A model generated the notes under the pieces. The model saw nothing but the letters and a program-made list of their open reading frames with translations, ran no database searches and was not told where the DNA came from. Positions 1 to 12,781 of a stretch of 64,000 nucleotides of DNA are shown here, piece by piece. A program made the translations under genes and the position numbers. Origin of the DNA: Primula veris. Lineage: Eukaryota > Streptophyta > Magnoliopsida > Ericales > Primulaceae. The DNA is taken from contig OY821742.1 in NCBI GenBank assembly GCA_963682055.1, positions 8,083,816-8,147,815 on the forward strand. Reading direction: 5' to 3'. The first letter of the stretch is position 1. Each line of letters begins with the position of its first letter.

Positions 1-659
1 TTAAATATGTTTCTCAAGTCTCTTAACTTAAAACTAATAATATACTACACAATTGCTTTTTAACCATTTCACCAAAATCATTCTTCATAGAGCAAGGCAC
101 TCTTCAAGACACCACCTGTGGTTTTGGGTTAAACTGAAGTATTTTGTTACATAGCCAAGATCAAAATGTCAAACCAATGTTAAGCATATAGGATTTAAAT
201 AATTAGAAGGTTAAAAATCAACATACCTCATCTCTCAAGCGGGCATTCTTCATTTGCAGATGTTGCTCGTCGAAAGACAGATCATAATTGACAGCATTTG
301 GACCACCAAAACCGCGGCGAAGGGAGTTGCTGAGTGTGTTTCTTAGCCTCAAATTTCCAGCACGAAGCGTCTCATTCTCTAATCGAATTAGCGAGTTCTC
401 ATGCCTCGCATGTTGTACGTGAGGGGTATAGCAAAAAACAAAGGGGGAAATGACGAGGTAAATGGTAATATTACACAAGCTATATTATCTAAAATACATG
501 TGACAAACTATTTCTTTCTAAAACTATCACTCTTTAAAATAATTAAAAAAAACTCCCATACGGTGTACCAACCTTCTCCCTTTCTAAATCAACAAAAAAA
601 AAAAAAAAACAATGAAAATTCATAATAGACTACAAAATATAAGTTAAATTCGGACAACA

Positions 660-1680
660 AGAACCAAAAAGTGGAAAAACCCAAACCTATTTCAAAAGTT
701 ATTTTAAACCCTTTTAAAAAATACCTTTTCAACCCAAAGAAGATCTTTCACCGAAAGCGTCTTTCATTTCATACCCAAACTTTAAAGTTCGTATCAATTT
801 TTTCAAGGTCCATGCCATTTTTACCGACTCCATACCTTTTTTCTACTGACTTCATACATTTTTTTTTCCTGACTTTAAACCATATTTTTATACTTCAAGC
901 CTTTTTTGTTTGGGATTTATACCCATTTTTTCATACATTTTTTTTTTATAGACTTCATGACTTTTTTCATACCTTATACAGTTATTCCGGACTCATACCC
1001 ATTTTTTTCAAAATATATACCCTAATTTTCAAAAGCATGCCTAAATTTTCTTGATGCACACATTATTTTTCAAATACATACTTATTTTTAGAAAAAAATT
1101 CTCACACATTTTTGTAAATCCAAAGTCCAAACCCAGTGTATATATATGCTACAATTGATTCTCATTGCTTCAAGACTATGAAACCAAGACAGGGGCAACC
1201 TTCAGCACCTGAGTTTATAATAAAATTTGTCGAATTATTCTTATCTAACTCGGAGACAAGAAAATATATTGGTGGGAATTAAGAAGATAGCAACTATAAC
1301 ATTAAATTATTATTGTCAAATATGGTACTAAAAGAAGTTTTAAGTTACTTAGAGAAAGTGAGTTTGAATTCACCTATTAATTGAGTCTAGGTTTAACACA
1401 TACATTTCAATGCAAAAATTTAAAACATACAGGGAGACCGAAGTGGAGTACCTAACTCGGAGTCACCATGACTCGAACTATTTATATACATTATATAAAG
1501 TCAAAATAATACAATCGTTCATTTAAAACTCTATATATAAACATAAAGTAGAGAAAAACTATCCATAGTCATTATACATATATATATATGTAAATAGTTT
1601 ATAACGAACGAGTATGCATTTCTAGAATAAGAAAAATGTACGAACTTTATCGAAGCTTTGCCTATTAAAATTTTAAATGT
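660..1680. other. AT/pyrimidine-rich filler where homeodomain exons should be
   Basis: Sequence to about 650 aligns with the zipper-side intron of the intact HD-ZIP IV gene (near 32,625-32,800), and sequence from about 1690 aligns with its intron 1 (near 37,215 onward). Between them is about 1 kb with no match to exons 2-3, rich in poly-T and 'catacc/ttttt' motifs. I see no gene here; the open frame at 671-1054 is low-complexity. Confidence 0.5.
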
Positions 1681-2258
1681 AGAGAAATATTATGATCACA
1701 AAGACTGTCAGACATGTGTATATGTAAAATTTATTATCCACTCTTAAATTTATTTATTTTATCTTTCAAATAGCATAAATAATAATTAAACCATGCCAAG
1801 AGGTAGGATGTTTAAGTTAAATTTATTAGCGCTATAAAATGAAGAAATTGATGGATCATTAATGACAACAAAAGGGAATAATCATATTAAAAACTTTCTA
1901 TTATCATGTTAGGCTTGAAATGTTGTGAAAACATGTATCAATTTATGTACAATTTATAATCTTAATTGACATTGCAAATTTGTTACGCAATTATTGCATA
2001 TGTAAGCACACAATGGTTCCACTCGACCGAAGTCTCCGTACCATCTTTAAATAATATAATCCGACAATGAGATGATATTTTTTCTTTAAAAAGACAAAAC
2101 TGAAAATAAATGCTCAATGAAATAAAGGCTATTACTTTTGTCAAATATGTATTCGTTTTGTCGTATACCTTAAATACATGTACTTCCATGGTCACAATGT
2201 ATAAAGTAGCATCAAATAAGAAGTTTTGTGAATCAATCTTCAAACTTACAATGAAAAT

Positions 2259-2266
2259 TAAATGCA
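2259..2266 (+). promoter_or_regulatory. L1-box-like motif (TAAATGCA)
   Basis: Exact match to the L1 box TAAATGYA, the known binding site of HD-ZIP IV proteins, inside intron 1 of the broken copy. A second match lies on the minus strand at 2988-2995 (TGCATTTA on the plus strand), upstream of exon 1. An 8-mer occurs by chance in AT-rich DNA, so function is only suggested. Confidence 0.25.
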
Positions 2267-2474
2267 ATAAATTTAACATTACGGGTGATAAAAAATTAAT
2301 ATGACATATATATAGATGTTACATGAAATTTTCTAGAGAAAATGCATACGCGGGAATTTAAAAATTATTAGCAGATTTAACCTGATGTCCTCTGATTGTA
2401 CGTGATGATGGAGATTGGAATTCACCTTCATTCTCGTCAACCTGGCCACTTGCAAGCCTCAAACCAGAAGACAT

Positions 2475-4610
2475 TTTTGCACCTAAAATTTATTTTATTA
2501 TTAGAATTGGTTAGGCAATCAAATACTAAAAAAAATATGTACCACATTTACTTAACAATTAATTATTTTGCTAGCAGAATATTAAAAAATTGGCAAAAAA
2601 ACGATCTAGGTAGTAATATGTTTTTTTTCTTGTGGACTTTTTTTCTAATAGTTATTCCAATATTAAAAAAAAAAAGGTATATTTTTATTCCATTAATGAT
2701 ATACAAGATAAATTAAGATTCAGAAAATAGTTTCATTTTATCAATAAATTATTTGTTTAAGCTTTTGGTAAATTTCATGTTCAATTTCAGGTAATATGTG
2801 ATCATTGTAGTAATTTCTTTAGCAGAATATTGTGGCTTACACATATCTTGACTTGTCTGAGAAAAAAGGATGTTGAAAGAAACATGTATTTTTCTGGGTA
2901 TATGTACATGTGACTTACATAAATTAATTACTTAATTTTAGGTAAAAAGAAGGATCCCCTTGACTCGGAATATTTCGTCTCATTTTTTGCATTTATGTTC
3001 AAACAAAGTAATTTGGAAAGATAATCACTACATATGAAAATTGTAAAAAAATTCGAGATGGTGTGGAACATTAGTAGATCATTAATTTGAAAGAAATCAT
3101 TAATATCAAGAACCAAGCTAGAGAAATAGTTAAAATGGTAAATGTAAGTATATATATATATATAGTTATACAACACAAGCATATTTAGTTGGAAGGTCGA
3201 GTTTAATTAATAAACCACATTGAATCTATTGGAAGTTGAGAAACTATTGGAATCTTAGCTATTCATTATATAACTATTCTATTTCTCTTATTTTAATTCT
3301 TAGTTATTTAATTCCGACTTAAATTAATAGCAAGCAATATAGACCAAACTATAATTTCATATAAATCTTCCTATTGAATATTATAGAACATAACAATGAA
3401 TATAGCGATACACGGTATTGGGATAGATTATTGATAGTTGTGTAGGCCCCATCATTCTTGAGATGATGCGCTTTCTTCAGTCAAAGTCATAGCCTTCGCG
3501 AATTGATCTAGCCGTTGACTTTTATACTATTTAAAACTAATTTTCAAAAAATTTATGAATCTATATGAACAAAAAAATAAAAATCATAATTTCTCATAAA
3601 TGCTTAATAAGAAACTTACTAGTGACACGGCTTGATAACCTTTGTAGAGAGATGGAGTAAAAGTGTTAGAATTATATTATGGGCATTGCATCTTTAGACA
3701 AATAGTACTTTTTATAGGATAAATAAAAAAGGTTACGAAAAGTTAATGTTCTGATAAGAGAATAAGAATAGTTCAAGGTCTCCACCATATTAAGAAAATA
3801 ATAATTTGTTACCATATTATTTGTCAAAAATAGGCCCATTATAGATCACAATAAGAACATAAATAAATTCAGAGCATCTTGGAAATAATTATTGTTTCTT
3901 ACAAAAATAAAAATAAAGTATTTATATCATATTCCCAATTTGTGGTCACATACTTACCTCAAATTAGAATTAAAAATAACACTTTAATAATAATAACAAA
4001 ATTTCATATGGTATTATATTCTTAATCCAAATATGCATCATGTGTAGTAATACATGCAATTAATGAAATATTGATGGTGAAACATTAAAAGAAAAAAAGT
4101 GGGAGCATGTAACTGAACCGTGTGTAAAAATGGGTGCAATCACATTTAATTTGGAGAAGAATTTAGTACAAATATAGCTTAGGGATATTATTACGTTACC
4201 ATTACTTACACTAAGAAATTTTACAATCTTGATAGTCTTAGCGGACCATTATTTTGTATCTAGCTACTAATTTTTATGAACCCTAACTTATTGTACCAAT
4301 AAACTTTTTATACCCATTCATGTATAGGTGTATAAGGTTTTTTCTACCGTTCATTATTCTATTGTTAATGTAATTTTATTTTTATTTTTTTACGTTTGAC
4401 ACCCCATGAGATCTAGCTATATATTAATACCAAAAATAACTTATCCTACCACTAAACTTCTTATACCCATTCACAGATAAGGTTTTTCAACAGTTCATTA
4501 TTCTATTGTTAATATATATTTTTTTGTACGTTTGACACCCTATCCGATCTAGCTATATATTATACCAAAATTAAGTTTTACAGTTGGATTTTTTTTGTAC
4601 TTGAATGATG
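2475..4610 (-). other. Duplicated 5' region of the broken HD-ZIP IV copy
   Basis: Collinear with 38.73-40.36 kb upstream of the intact gene. It contains a likely 5'UTR exon ending in a GTAAG donor (about 3620-3685) and a conserved TATA motif at 3709-3717. A diverged tandem duplication of about 130-170 bp occupies about 4262-4570; each unit ends in a GATCTAGCTATATATT motif. No coding sequence is seen. Confidence 0.5.
3709..3717 (-). promoter_or_regulatory. TATA box of the broken HD-ZIP IV copy
   Basis: Minus-strand CTATAAAAAG lies about 30-90 bp upstream of the putative 5'UTR exon. It aligns with the TATA motif of the intact copy at 39,067-39,077, which supports a real core promoter duplicated with the gene. 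Confidence 0.45.
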
Positions 4611-4930
4611 TTTATCATCTCACTACACATAAATATCATTGTATGTTTTAAAAGTGAATTTCCTTAAACTTAAAAACCAAACATCAACATGTCATGTTGC
4701 TGCAATATTATTGCTAAATTTAGTGATAATTGAAACAGATTGTCTCTTTCTATCCTCAAAATCTGATAAGAATATATGTACAACCCTGTTAATTTTGTAG
4801 AACCTGATATCTAGAGTAAAAAAGCAAAAGAAGTTATGTAAATTAACTAATAACTAATATTTATTACGAATTCAAATTTTGTACTAATAATTATAAACCG
4901 AGACGAATTCTCCTCTAAACTAGCTATATA
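4611..4930. other. Intergenic; carries one arm of a distant inverted repeat
   Basis: No gene is visible. Positions about 4759-4905 are an inverted, diverged copy of about 21,941-22,084, including the shared stretch CTGATATCTAGAGTAAAAAA. Confidence 0.45.
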
Positions 4931-4959
4931 CTACAAGAAAATACGTCTTTGGGAATGAA

Positions 4960-5345
4960 AAATTTCGTTGCTTAAAGTTTATTTTTCGTTGTTAAAATAG
5001 ATCGGCAACAAATTATTGTCGTTGCCATGCCGTTGCGGATGCCCCGTTACTGAAAGTTTATGGCAACAACTTGAAGCATCGTTGCTGAAAATAATTATTT
5101 TGCAACAAAAACATGTGTTGCCATTTCGAAATAATATTGTTGCCAAATGGAAATAAGTTGTTGTCAATCCTTCAATTTTTTCGTTGTTAAAGGTTACAAT
5201 TCTGTTGCTGATTTTTTAATTAAGTTGTTGCATTTGAGAAATAAAGTGTTGCCAAATATGGGGAAAAATCATTGCAAAATACATCATTGGTTGTTGCTGA
5301 TTTGAATCTCTACCGTTGCAAATTCATAATCAATTTTTGTTGCAA
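4960..5345. repeat. CACTA left subterminal GTTGC repeat region
   Basis: More than ten irregularly spaced GTTGC/GTTGCC motifs, in direct and reverse orientation. Such subterminal repeats bind the TNPA-type protein in En/Spm elements. The matching right-hand region is 11,885-12,175. Confidence 0.6.
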
Positions 5346-6879
5346 AATGCAAAAAATAATTGTAAAATTTTAATTCAATTTCACTCATATATAATACAAA
5401 TATTATAAATTAAATTAATTTTCAATTGCTAAATCATTCAACACACAATAACTAAAATATTCATCATAAACATTTAATAAAAGAAAATGTAACATATTAC
5501 AAAAGTAATCACCACGAACATTCTTTGATCATAGAACTAAAAAGAAAGAAAAACACTAGTTATAACTGCAGCTGAGATGAAGTACATGCAACTTGATGAC
5601 GAATTTGGAAATGCTTAATCAAGTCAAATAGCATCATGTATCGATATCCTGAAAACAAAGAGTAGAAAATGACAAATTTTGTCAAATACGAATTTTTAAA
5701 TCCATTTGAACAACATGATCACAGGTTTTTCATAGAAAAAAATTACCTTCAATCGGAGTCAATTTGCCGGATCAAATTCAGATCAACCGAAGAACCGCCT
5801 GATAAGATGAGATCTACAAATCTTGTATATCGAATTTGAAGGGCTTCGATTTTTTTGTTTTGAGATTCGATTTGCACTCGAAGTAACTTATTCATGGCAT
5901 CTTGCGAAACAAATTTTTCTTCATTTTCTTTGTTTAAACTTCAAAGGGTCTCCAACTCAGCTTGTATCTCACCGCTATGAATCGAATTCGGCTTGCAATA
6001 ATTTTTTTTCTTCAGCTTCATGTTAGGTCCAAGTCCTTTAAGATAATTTTTTTTCCCAAATACTTTTTGAGACAATTCTACGGGTGCAAGTTCTTCTCCA
6101 TTTATAAAAGATTCATCCTCAAGTTGTTTTAGTGCTTCCTGTAATAAAAAATACCAAGAACAATAAAAGAAAAGCATAGTTCATGTAGCCGTGTACTAAG
6201 TTGTTTTAGCGCATCTTATACTCGCGTTATCATCGTAGTTCATCCAGGTCAATACGTATATCAAAATAATAATCAGGTAAAGTTTAAAAACCAATCAGTA
6301 TATACTGCAAAGACACTAATAATTCCAATATATAGGTTCAACTAGTTTTACTTCCCATTAGTCATGATTCTTCAATTCATCATCCAGCAAAGTAATAACA
6401 AATAAAATAAAATTGAGACAACATCTCCATGCAGTCACAGAATTACATGTAACCAGGTTATATAACTTCATAATACGTTATAAAAAATAAGTTTTGTCTC
6501 TAAGAGCAAATAAGGTTGAATAGAGTTACTTTTGACCAAAAAACAGATAAATCAATAGGTAATTAATAGTATTCACCAAAAAACATAATACATGATGTTG
6601 TATGTGGAAGAGTTAACCAACAAATGGGTTGTGCAGAATTCAACTCCTAAAAATAGGCAAATTAATAGTATTCACAATAGAACAAGGTAAGTAAGTGATT
6701 TATTTTCGATAGGTTTTCACATAATCATTAATCCTACTTAACTGTCTCCTAATTTATTGTCACATGCTAGTAATTCTTTAAAACTGAAAATAAATAGAAG
6801 ATAACTACGTATGCTCCTGCATCAATTATACACTAAACATTTGCAATAAACCAGACAAAACCCGGCATGTTCTTCATTT

Positions 6880-7260
6880 TTGTTTGTTTTATTAAGTATG
6901 TAAAACAGTGAACCTAATCAGGTGTCTTTCAAACAATAAACCGAGCTAAAATACAAGCACATATAACATTATTACCAAAATTTAGAAGTTCCGAAGCAGA
7001 ATTCAACTTTTTGCAATAAAATAAAGATAACATGCAGTTATTTAAAGAAAAAACATTTTAAGAGCTGAGAAAACCAACCGGTGAATAATTGCTACTCTGG
7101 ACTCCTGTCGTAGAAACATTCACATCTGTACCACCAGCCACATAACGAGAAAAGGCCGAAGAGCCAACCTAAAGGTTTTTTTGTAAAACAAAGGGAAAGT
7201 TAAAATCAATATAGAGCTACAAGTACTAACCTACATAACAACTAAAAACCAATCAGGTAC
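6880..7260. repeat. Exon-bearing direct repeat, copy 1
   Basis: Near-identical to 8440-8830, with scattered substitutions and a few small indels. Each copy carries one 90-93 nt mini-exon (plus strand about 7079-7168 and 8641-8733), framed by minus-strand AG and GTTGGT. A further shared segment lies at about 6271-6360 and 8818-8905. Confidence 0.75.
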
Positions 7261-7726
7261 GTCTAAAAACCAATCAGTATATATATGTTAGATATATCCT
7301 TAGATATAACTTTACACTAATCACCCAGTAATTAAGCTAAATTAGCTCTACTGCGTATGGAGTCTTGACAACTTGGAAAAATGTTGGGGGCATTGCAGCT
7401 ACTGATTTTAAAAAAAGTGGAAACATATTTTTTATGTATCTATGACCAACATTAAGACAAAAGCCGAAACATTCACTTTTATGGCCAAATTTGTTTGTAT
7501 CATGTTTCAAACAGTAGACATGCTTCCATAGATTCTAAGTCTACTTCAATTTTATAGTAATGTCAATTTATTCAGTACCTATGCAGATGTATGCTTAGTT
7601 TGCATAGTTATTTGACAATTGTGGAATGCAAATTCAAATCCTGAATGAACAAATAGGCCAATTGAAATTAACATTACTTGTCAAGAACATTGAAAGACAA
7701 ATTAAAGAAACTGGACCGAACTATTC

Positions 7727-7832
7727 TCACCGTCCCAAATTATTGTCCCCTATGAAAGTACATCCCCCTTTCACTTGTAAAATTAACGTATCTAGATTGC
7801 CGAAATGAAACTTTTGGGACGAAGGGAGTATT
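7727..7832. mobile_element. Stowaway-like MITE remnant
   Basis: The right end reads TTTTGGGACGAAGGGAGTA and the left end CCGTCCCAAATTATTGTCCC: inverted termini of the CTCCCTCCGTCCCA type used by Stowaway/Mariner MITEs. It is short and the left end is worn. Confidence 0.5.
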
Positions 7833-8439
7833 ACTTATAAAAGACATCCAAACTGAAACACGAGCATCACTAACATTGTTAACGATTTTTCCAGGTAAAG
7901 ATCCCAAAAAATTACAAGTTCCAAAGCATAATTCAACTTCATGCAAGGATATGAAGACAACAAAAAACATCGAAAGGAAAAACTCCTAACTAATTTAAGG
8001 GAAAACCAACCGATGATGATGAAGAGTAACTACTTGCAGAATGTGAAAATCCAACCGACATTGACAAAATGAGAGGAATCAACACATTTTTATTCTATAT
8101 TGCTGATAAGAATATGATCAAACAACATAATCCATCCTTTTGTTTAACCACAAAACATGATTCAAACAGGCAGTTATTTTAAAGAAAAAATATTTTAAGC
8201 TGAGAAAACCAACCGATGATGATGAAGAGTAACCGGTTGCAGCATATGTAAATCCAACCTACATTGACAAAATAAGAGAGGGAAAATCAACACATTTTTA
8301 TTATATATTACTGATAAATATATGATCAAACGGCATAAACATGATTCGAAACCTGAAAATAAATAGAAGATAACTAATTATGCTCCTGCATCAATTTACC
8401 CTAAACACTTGCAATAAACCGAACAAAACCCAGCATGCT

Positions 8440-8830
8440 CTTCATTTTTGTTTGTTTTACTAAGTATGTAAAACAGTGAAGTCCTAATCAGGTGTTTATC
8501 AAACAATAAACCGAGCTAAAATACAAGCATATATAACATTATTACCAGAATTTAGAAGTTCCGAAGCAAAATTCAACTTTTTGCAATAAAATAAAGATAA
8601 CATGCAGTTATTTAAAGAAAAAACATCTTAAGCTGAGAAAACCAACTGGTGAATAATTGCTACTCTGGACTTCTCCTGTCGTAGAAACATTCGCATCTGT
8701 ACCACCAGCCACATAACGAGAAAAGGCCGAAGAGCCAACCTAAATGTTTTTTTTGTAAAACAAAGGGAAAGTTAAAATCAATATAGAGCTACAAGTACTA
8801 ACCTACATAACCATTAAAAACCAATCAGGT
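8440..8830. repeat. Exon-bearing direct repeat, copy 2
   Basis: Second copy of 6880-7260. Its mini-exon is one codon longer than in copy 1 (93 versus 90 nt), so both keep the same phase. Confidence 0.75.
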
Positions 8831-9262
8831 AAAGTTTAACAACCAATCAGTATATACTGCAAAAAGACATAATTAATAATTCCAATATACAGGTTCAACT
8901 AGTTCAAATAAGGTTTGAATAGAGTTACTTTTGACCAAAAAACAGATAAATACGAGTATGTGATCCAATTTAGAAAATTCTGGCCCCTTTATAAATGGGG
9001 TTGCATCTTAGAAGAAAACAAAACCATCTCTAAAGGCCAAATGTATTTCTATACACATAAGAAAATACACTATGGTTACATTTTAATCATAACCATAAGC
9101 TTTTTTCAATGGAGAATATATACCTAAAACAAAGAAATCATCATAACAATTAAAAACATATGTAATAGATGGTTTTTTTGACCATTCGTTGCGTGCTTTT
9201 ACATTTAGTTATGCCACGAACAGTTCGGGATTGGGAACCTTCAACAAACTCTGATGATGCCA

Positions 9263-9521
9263 TAATCAAAGTCTAGAAAAATAAAAGAGAAATTATGAAT
9301 AGTTCAAGAATATATGCATACTTTACAAGACATGATTAGTGAGATATACCAAAAAACTTAACTACAATTTATTATGATAAGTTTACTTCTCTTTTTGTTA
9401 CTTGTTTTTGCCAAGGACACGATTGGGAATGAATTTTCTAGACTGTATAAAGATCTGCTCATATTGTATAAAGAGCAGCTATCATACTAAAAATTCTGAC
9501 CTCAATCATTCAAAAAGATAG

Positions 9522-9556
<35 letters not shown>

Positions 9557-11884
9557 ACGGCAAATTAAAGACTTGCCTGGCTGAAGCTAAAGACATACAG
9601 TATTGGTTATTTTTTGTTATATACCTTTTTCCAATAAATTTCACTCACTTTGATTGACCAGCTTAAAGTTGAGCACTTTTACTTTCTAAAAACTCAACTT
9701 TTTTCTTTAGCCAAAGCTATTTGGTTTGCTAAAATCTGAAGAGAAATAAGCCTTAAATAAAAGCAATAACTGATAAATGAGCTTATTGGGGTTATAAATA
9801 AGCCTAATAAAAGCAATAACTAGAAATAAGCCCAATCTTAACAAGGGTACTCTCATATGGTAAAGATCCAATATATATATATATATATATAAACTATAGG
9901 TCATATGAATTAGTGCCCTAAAATTCGTCCAATAAAAAATTGGGGCTTCTAATTTGAAACCCTAGCACTGATTGAGTACAGACAAACACAAAAGATAACT
10001 TAATTAAATGAAATAATATCATTAACTGGTACATAGTTGTAAGAAGGTTATTGAATGACGTAAATACAGATTATTGCCAGATTTAGTAGTTACACAGAAA
10101 ATAAAATAAAAACATACCTTTAACATCTTTAGTTGCAGATCATGGGGTAGGGAGAGAGAGAGACAGAGTGGGAGTAATTGAGGGAATTAATAGAGACGTG
10201 TATATTAAATGGTGGGAAATTTTTATTGGGTTCCCGCCTCTTAAAAAAAAATGCGGTATTTCCCAAAATAGATTTTTAGCTTCAAATTTAAAAATATTCA
10301 TACTTAAAAATATTCAAATGATATGTTTAGCTTTTATAACTTATTTGAGACTAAAAACATGTGTGTTGAAAATCCAATTTTAATTTGAACTTATTCCCTA
10401 TTTTTCTTTAAAAATTAATATGAATGATAAAATAACTATATAGCATAAGCTGGGTGATAATGCTCTGAACCGTTCATGATAAAATTTGTGTTCAAGTCAT
10501 GTGTTCGGTTCATGTTCGTTTAATTTTTTAATGAATTGAACATGAATCAAAATATATAAGTCGTTTGGTACAAAAGAAAAGACGATCATGAGCAAAATGT
10601 GTTCGTCTCGTAAAGTTTTGATTCATCGAATCAGACTGGTCAATCATCAATACATACACATATAAAATAAATATAATAATATATTTATACAATAAATAAC
10701 TAAAAAAATCATATGATACTAGTGAAATACAATTAAACTTAATAATAATACTGATTTTATACTAATAATCAGCTAAGTGAGTTGTTTATATTTTTTTATA
10801 TACAAGCAATTCTTTTATTTATGACACTAACACCCAAACTCTAACCACTTAACCGAAAACATACTTTACAACAAAAGAATAAGAATATATATAGAGCCTT
10901 TCTAATTCGTTTTGCTTATTTTTATTTTAATATTTTTTTTAATCAAATTGGGAGCGATTATACACCTCTCCGATGTATTCAACCCCCAATTTTTAATATA
11001 TCGTTAAATAGTTGTTATAATTATAATTGTTCAAAGAACGTTGATCATTAACTGTTAGATGCGCCTCATTTCTTAATTTTAAAAAATTAATACATCTGTG
11101 TTGTATTTTTATAGCGAATGTTGAAACATATATAATAAGGTATGAACTGGATAGACTTTGTATCCCTGCAAATACATCGCATGTTGTTATTTTTTTTATC
11201 AATTTTTTTTTTTTATCATTTTTCATTTTGGAGATAAAAATGAAAAGCACGACAATGGATTCGGCTCAAATTGAAGTCCTCCAATTGTAACCGATAAGTA
11301 GACTTACTAATTAACTGGGAGTACTTTTTTAATTAATACCACACATGATTATTTTAAGCCTCGTAACGAACTCCATTAACAATTGTCCTTGAATCTCCAA
11401 TGGAATAGAATTCTATTTTGAGACGTGTAAATCTAGCACACTTTTATACATAAATAGGAATAGTCCTTTTAATTTCAAAAAAAAATCGACGTTGATGATA
11501 CTTTTATACATAAATAGAACTTTTAATTTCAAAAATACAATATTCACTTATTAATATATAATTTCGTAACAAATGCATCTATCATGCATTTAGGCGAACA
11601 CGTAAATTGCGCATCAAAAGCTTGTTCAATATGACAGTCAAAAGGTTACTCAGAGTTTACAAGAAATAAAATCAAAATTGTAGGCTTTTCTTAAATGTTT
11701 ACACACATTAAATTTCTCACCATTAATAAGTAATAAAAATCGAATTTATATGAAATCCATAAAAGTGTGATTCTATTAAAAATCGTTCATAAAAAAAGTT
11801 TTTTATGTTAAAAACTATAGGTATTGTCTTAGTTTTGTAGTCAAAAAGAAATTATTAATTAAAAGAAAATTACCAGCAAAATAT
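9263..11884. other. Gene-free interior of the CACTA element
   Basis: AT-rich sequence with no convincing coding exon on either strand. The scattered frames of 60-85 codons are low-complexity. Confidence 0.4.
9525..9554. repeat. (AT)15 microsatellite
   Basis: Uninterrupted AT dinucleotides. A shorter run is at about 9870-9890. Confidence 0.9.
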
Positions 11885-12185
11885 TTGTCGTCAATAACAA
11901 TTATTTGCAACGTAGGTCCTTCATTCTGCAACGTATTTGTATCGTTGCGGAAAATTTCTGAATTCAGCAACTATATATTATACTTGTTGCAGATAGAAGA
12001 GATTTTCAACAACATTTATAGCATTTTGTTGCTAATAGTCCACTATTCAACAACAAAATCTCTTCTGTTGCAAGAAGCATGTTATTCAACAACGAAGTCC
12101 AATTTTGTTGCGAAAAGTTGCCTCTTCAGCAACAAATCCTTTTTTCGTTGCACGAATTTGTTGCCAAATATGTATTTTCTTGTAG

Positions 12186-12771
12186 CTTCAAATAACTTAT
12201 TTTGTACGAAAATAATTAAACTTGCACAAAGAAAAAGTTAGTGCACATTTTTCTTTTGATGCTAAAATGGAAAGATACGAACAACCTTAGTTAAAAAAAA
12301 TGGCTTGCTTAACAAAACAGAATAGTGCTATACATGTTTGGATAAACAAGAATATAGGAAAGCCTTTGAACCACCGGAATAATTCACATGCTTTATTTAG
12401 CTAGCATGTGAATCTTTTAAATATTTTTTTGCATTTATCACAAGGTTCGAACGTAGCCAATCAAATCAGACAATCAATCTTCACATGCATTTTAGTAATT
12501 ACGTACATTCCACATTTGGATAGTCAACATGATTTGAATGTGAAGCATTTTTTATCTTTGAGAGAGCGTAGTGGCTCTTATATGTTTTTTGTAAAAGGAA
12601 AATTATGATTTTTCTCACAATAAAATAACCAATTTTCTTGTTCTACTTTAAATTAGCAAAAAAAATTTTGCTTAAATTAAGATCCATGGCCAACCAGCGC
12701 CTAGTAAGGGTTAAATGATTGTGCAAACTTTTATAGGATGTGCTCAACTAATTTAGTTACAAATACTCATT
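12186..12771. other. Intergenic, nothing recognised
   Basis: AT-rich; no motif, splice-flanked exon or repeat that I can support. Confidence 0.4.
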
Positions 12772-12781
12772 GGATACAACT

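Larger units (their letters stand above)
1..2474 (-). pseudogene. HD-ZIP IV duplicate lacking its homeodomain exons (3' part beyond window)
   Basis: Partial second copy of the HD-ZIP IV gene at 25.9-38.7 kb. Exon 1 (2474 down to 2382, 93 nt) encodes 31 residues starting MSSGLRLASGQVDENEGEF and ends CAG before a GT donor, exactly as in the intact copy. The next recognisable exon (418-227, 64 codons) is the zipper exon: RHENSLIRLENETLRAGNLR, a GGP loop, then FDEQHLQMKNARLRDE, followed by a good GT donor. The two homeodomain exons that should lie between are absent; 660-1680 is unrelated AT-rich sequence. The acceptor before the zipper exon reads AC instead of AG, and the CxxC of the zipper loop (CRAC in the intact copy) is RRGF here. 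Downstream START exons would lie left of position 1, so I cannot tell whether it is wholly dead or could make a homeodomain-less zipper-START protein. I judge it a pseudogene. Confidence 0.72.
5749..9262 (-). pseudogene. TNPA/Transposase_24-like protein of the CACTA element, decayed
   Basis: First recognisable exon: ATG at 9262, MASSEFVEGSQSRTVRGITK, then a basic stretch. Four mini-exons starting with V-G follow, near 8733-8641, 8255-8211, 8050-8006 and 7168-7079. The last exon begins after an AG at about 6139 and reads GEELAPVELSQKVFGKK then LKGLGPNMK, which resembles the conserved C-terminal block of plant Transposase_24 proteins. A coiled-coil-like tail follows to a stop at 5749-5751. Breaks: an in-frame TGA after AELETL (about 5938-5940), and one mini-exon (near 8050) with CG in place of the AG acceptor. 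The family is recognised by motif only; the internal exons are the weakest part. Confidence 0.5.
4931..12185 (-). mobile_element. Degraded CACTA (En/Spm) transposon, about 7.25 kb
   Basis: Terminal inverted repeats CTACAAGAAAATAC at 4931 and its complement ending at 12,185; about 20 of the first 22 bases pair. Both ends carry dense short subterminal GTTGC/GCAAC motifs (4960-5345 and 11,885-12,175), a CACTA hallmark. Inside is a decayed TNPA/Transposase_24-like gene on the minus strand. No TNP2 transposase is recognisable, so the element was probably non-autonomous. A 3-bp target duplication is not evident (ATA on the left, CTT on the right), and the leading CA of the canonical CACTA terminus is mutated on both sides. 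Assignment to CACTA rests on termini plus subterminal repeats plus the internal gene relic. Confidence 0.7.

Noticed and set aside
671..1054. 127-codon plus-strand frame rich in Phe
   Set aside because: Low-complexity poly-T translation; no motif and no splice or promoter context.
4960..5345. Regularly recurring GTTGC motifs, considered as a CRISPR-like array
   Set aside because: Motifs are 5-6 bp, irregularly spaced and in both orientations at both ends of a CACTA element; they are subterminal repeats in a plant genome.
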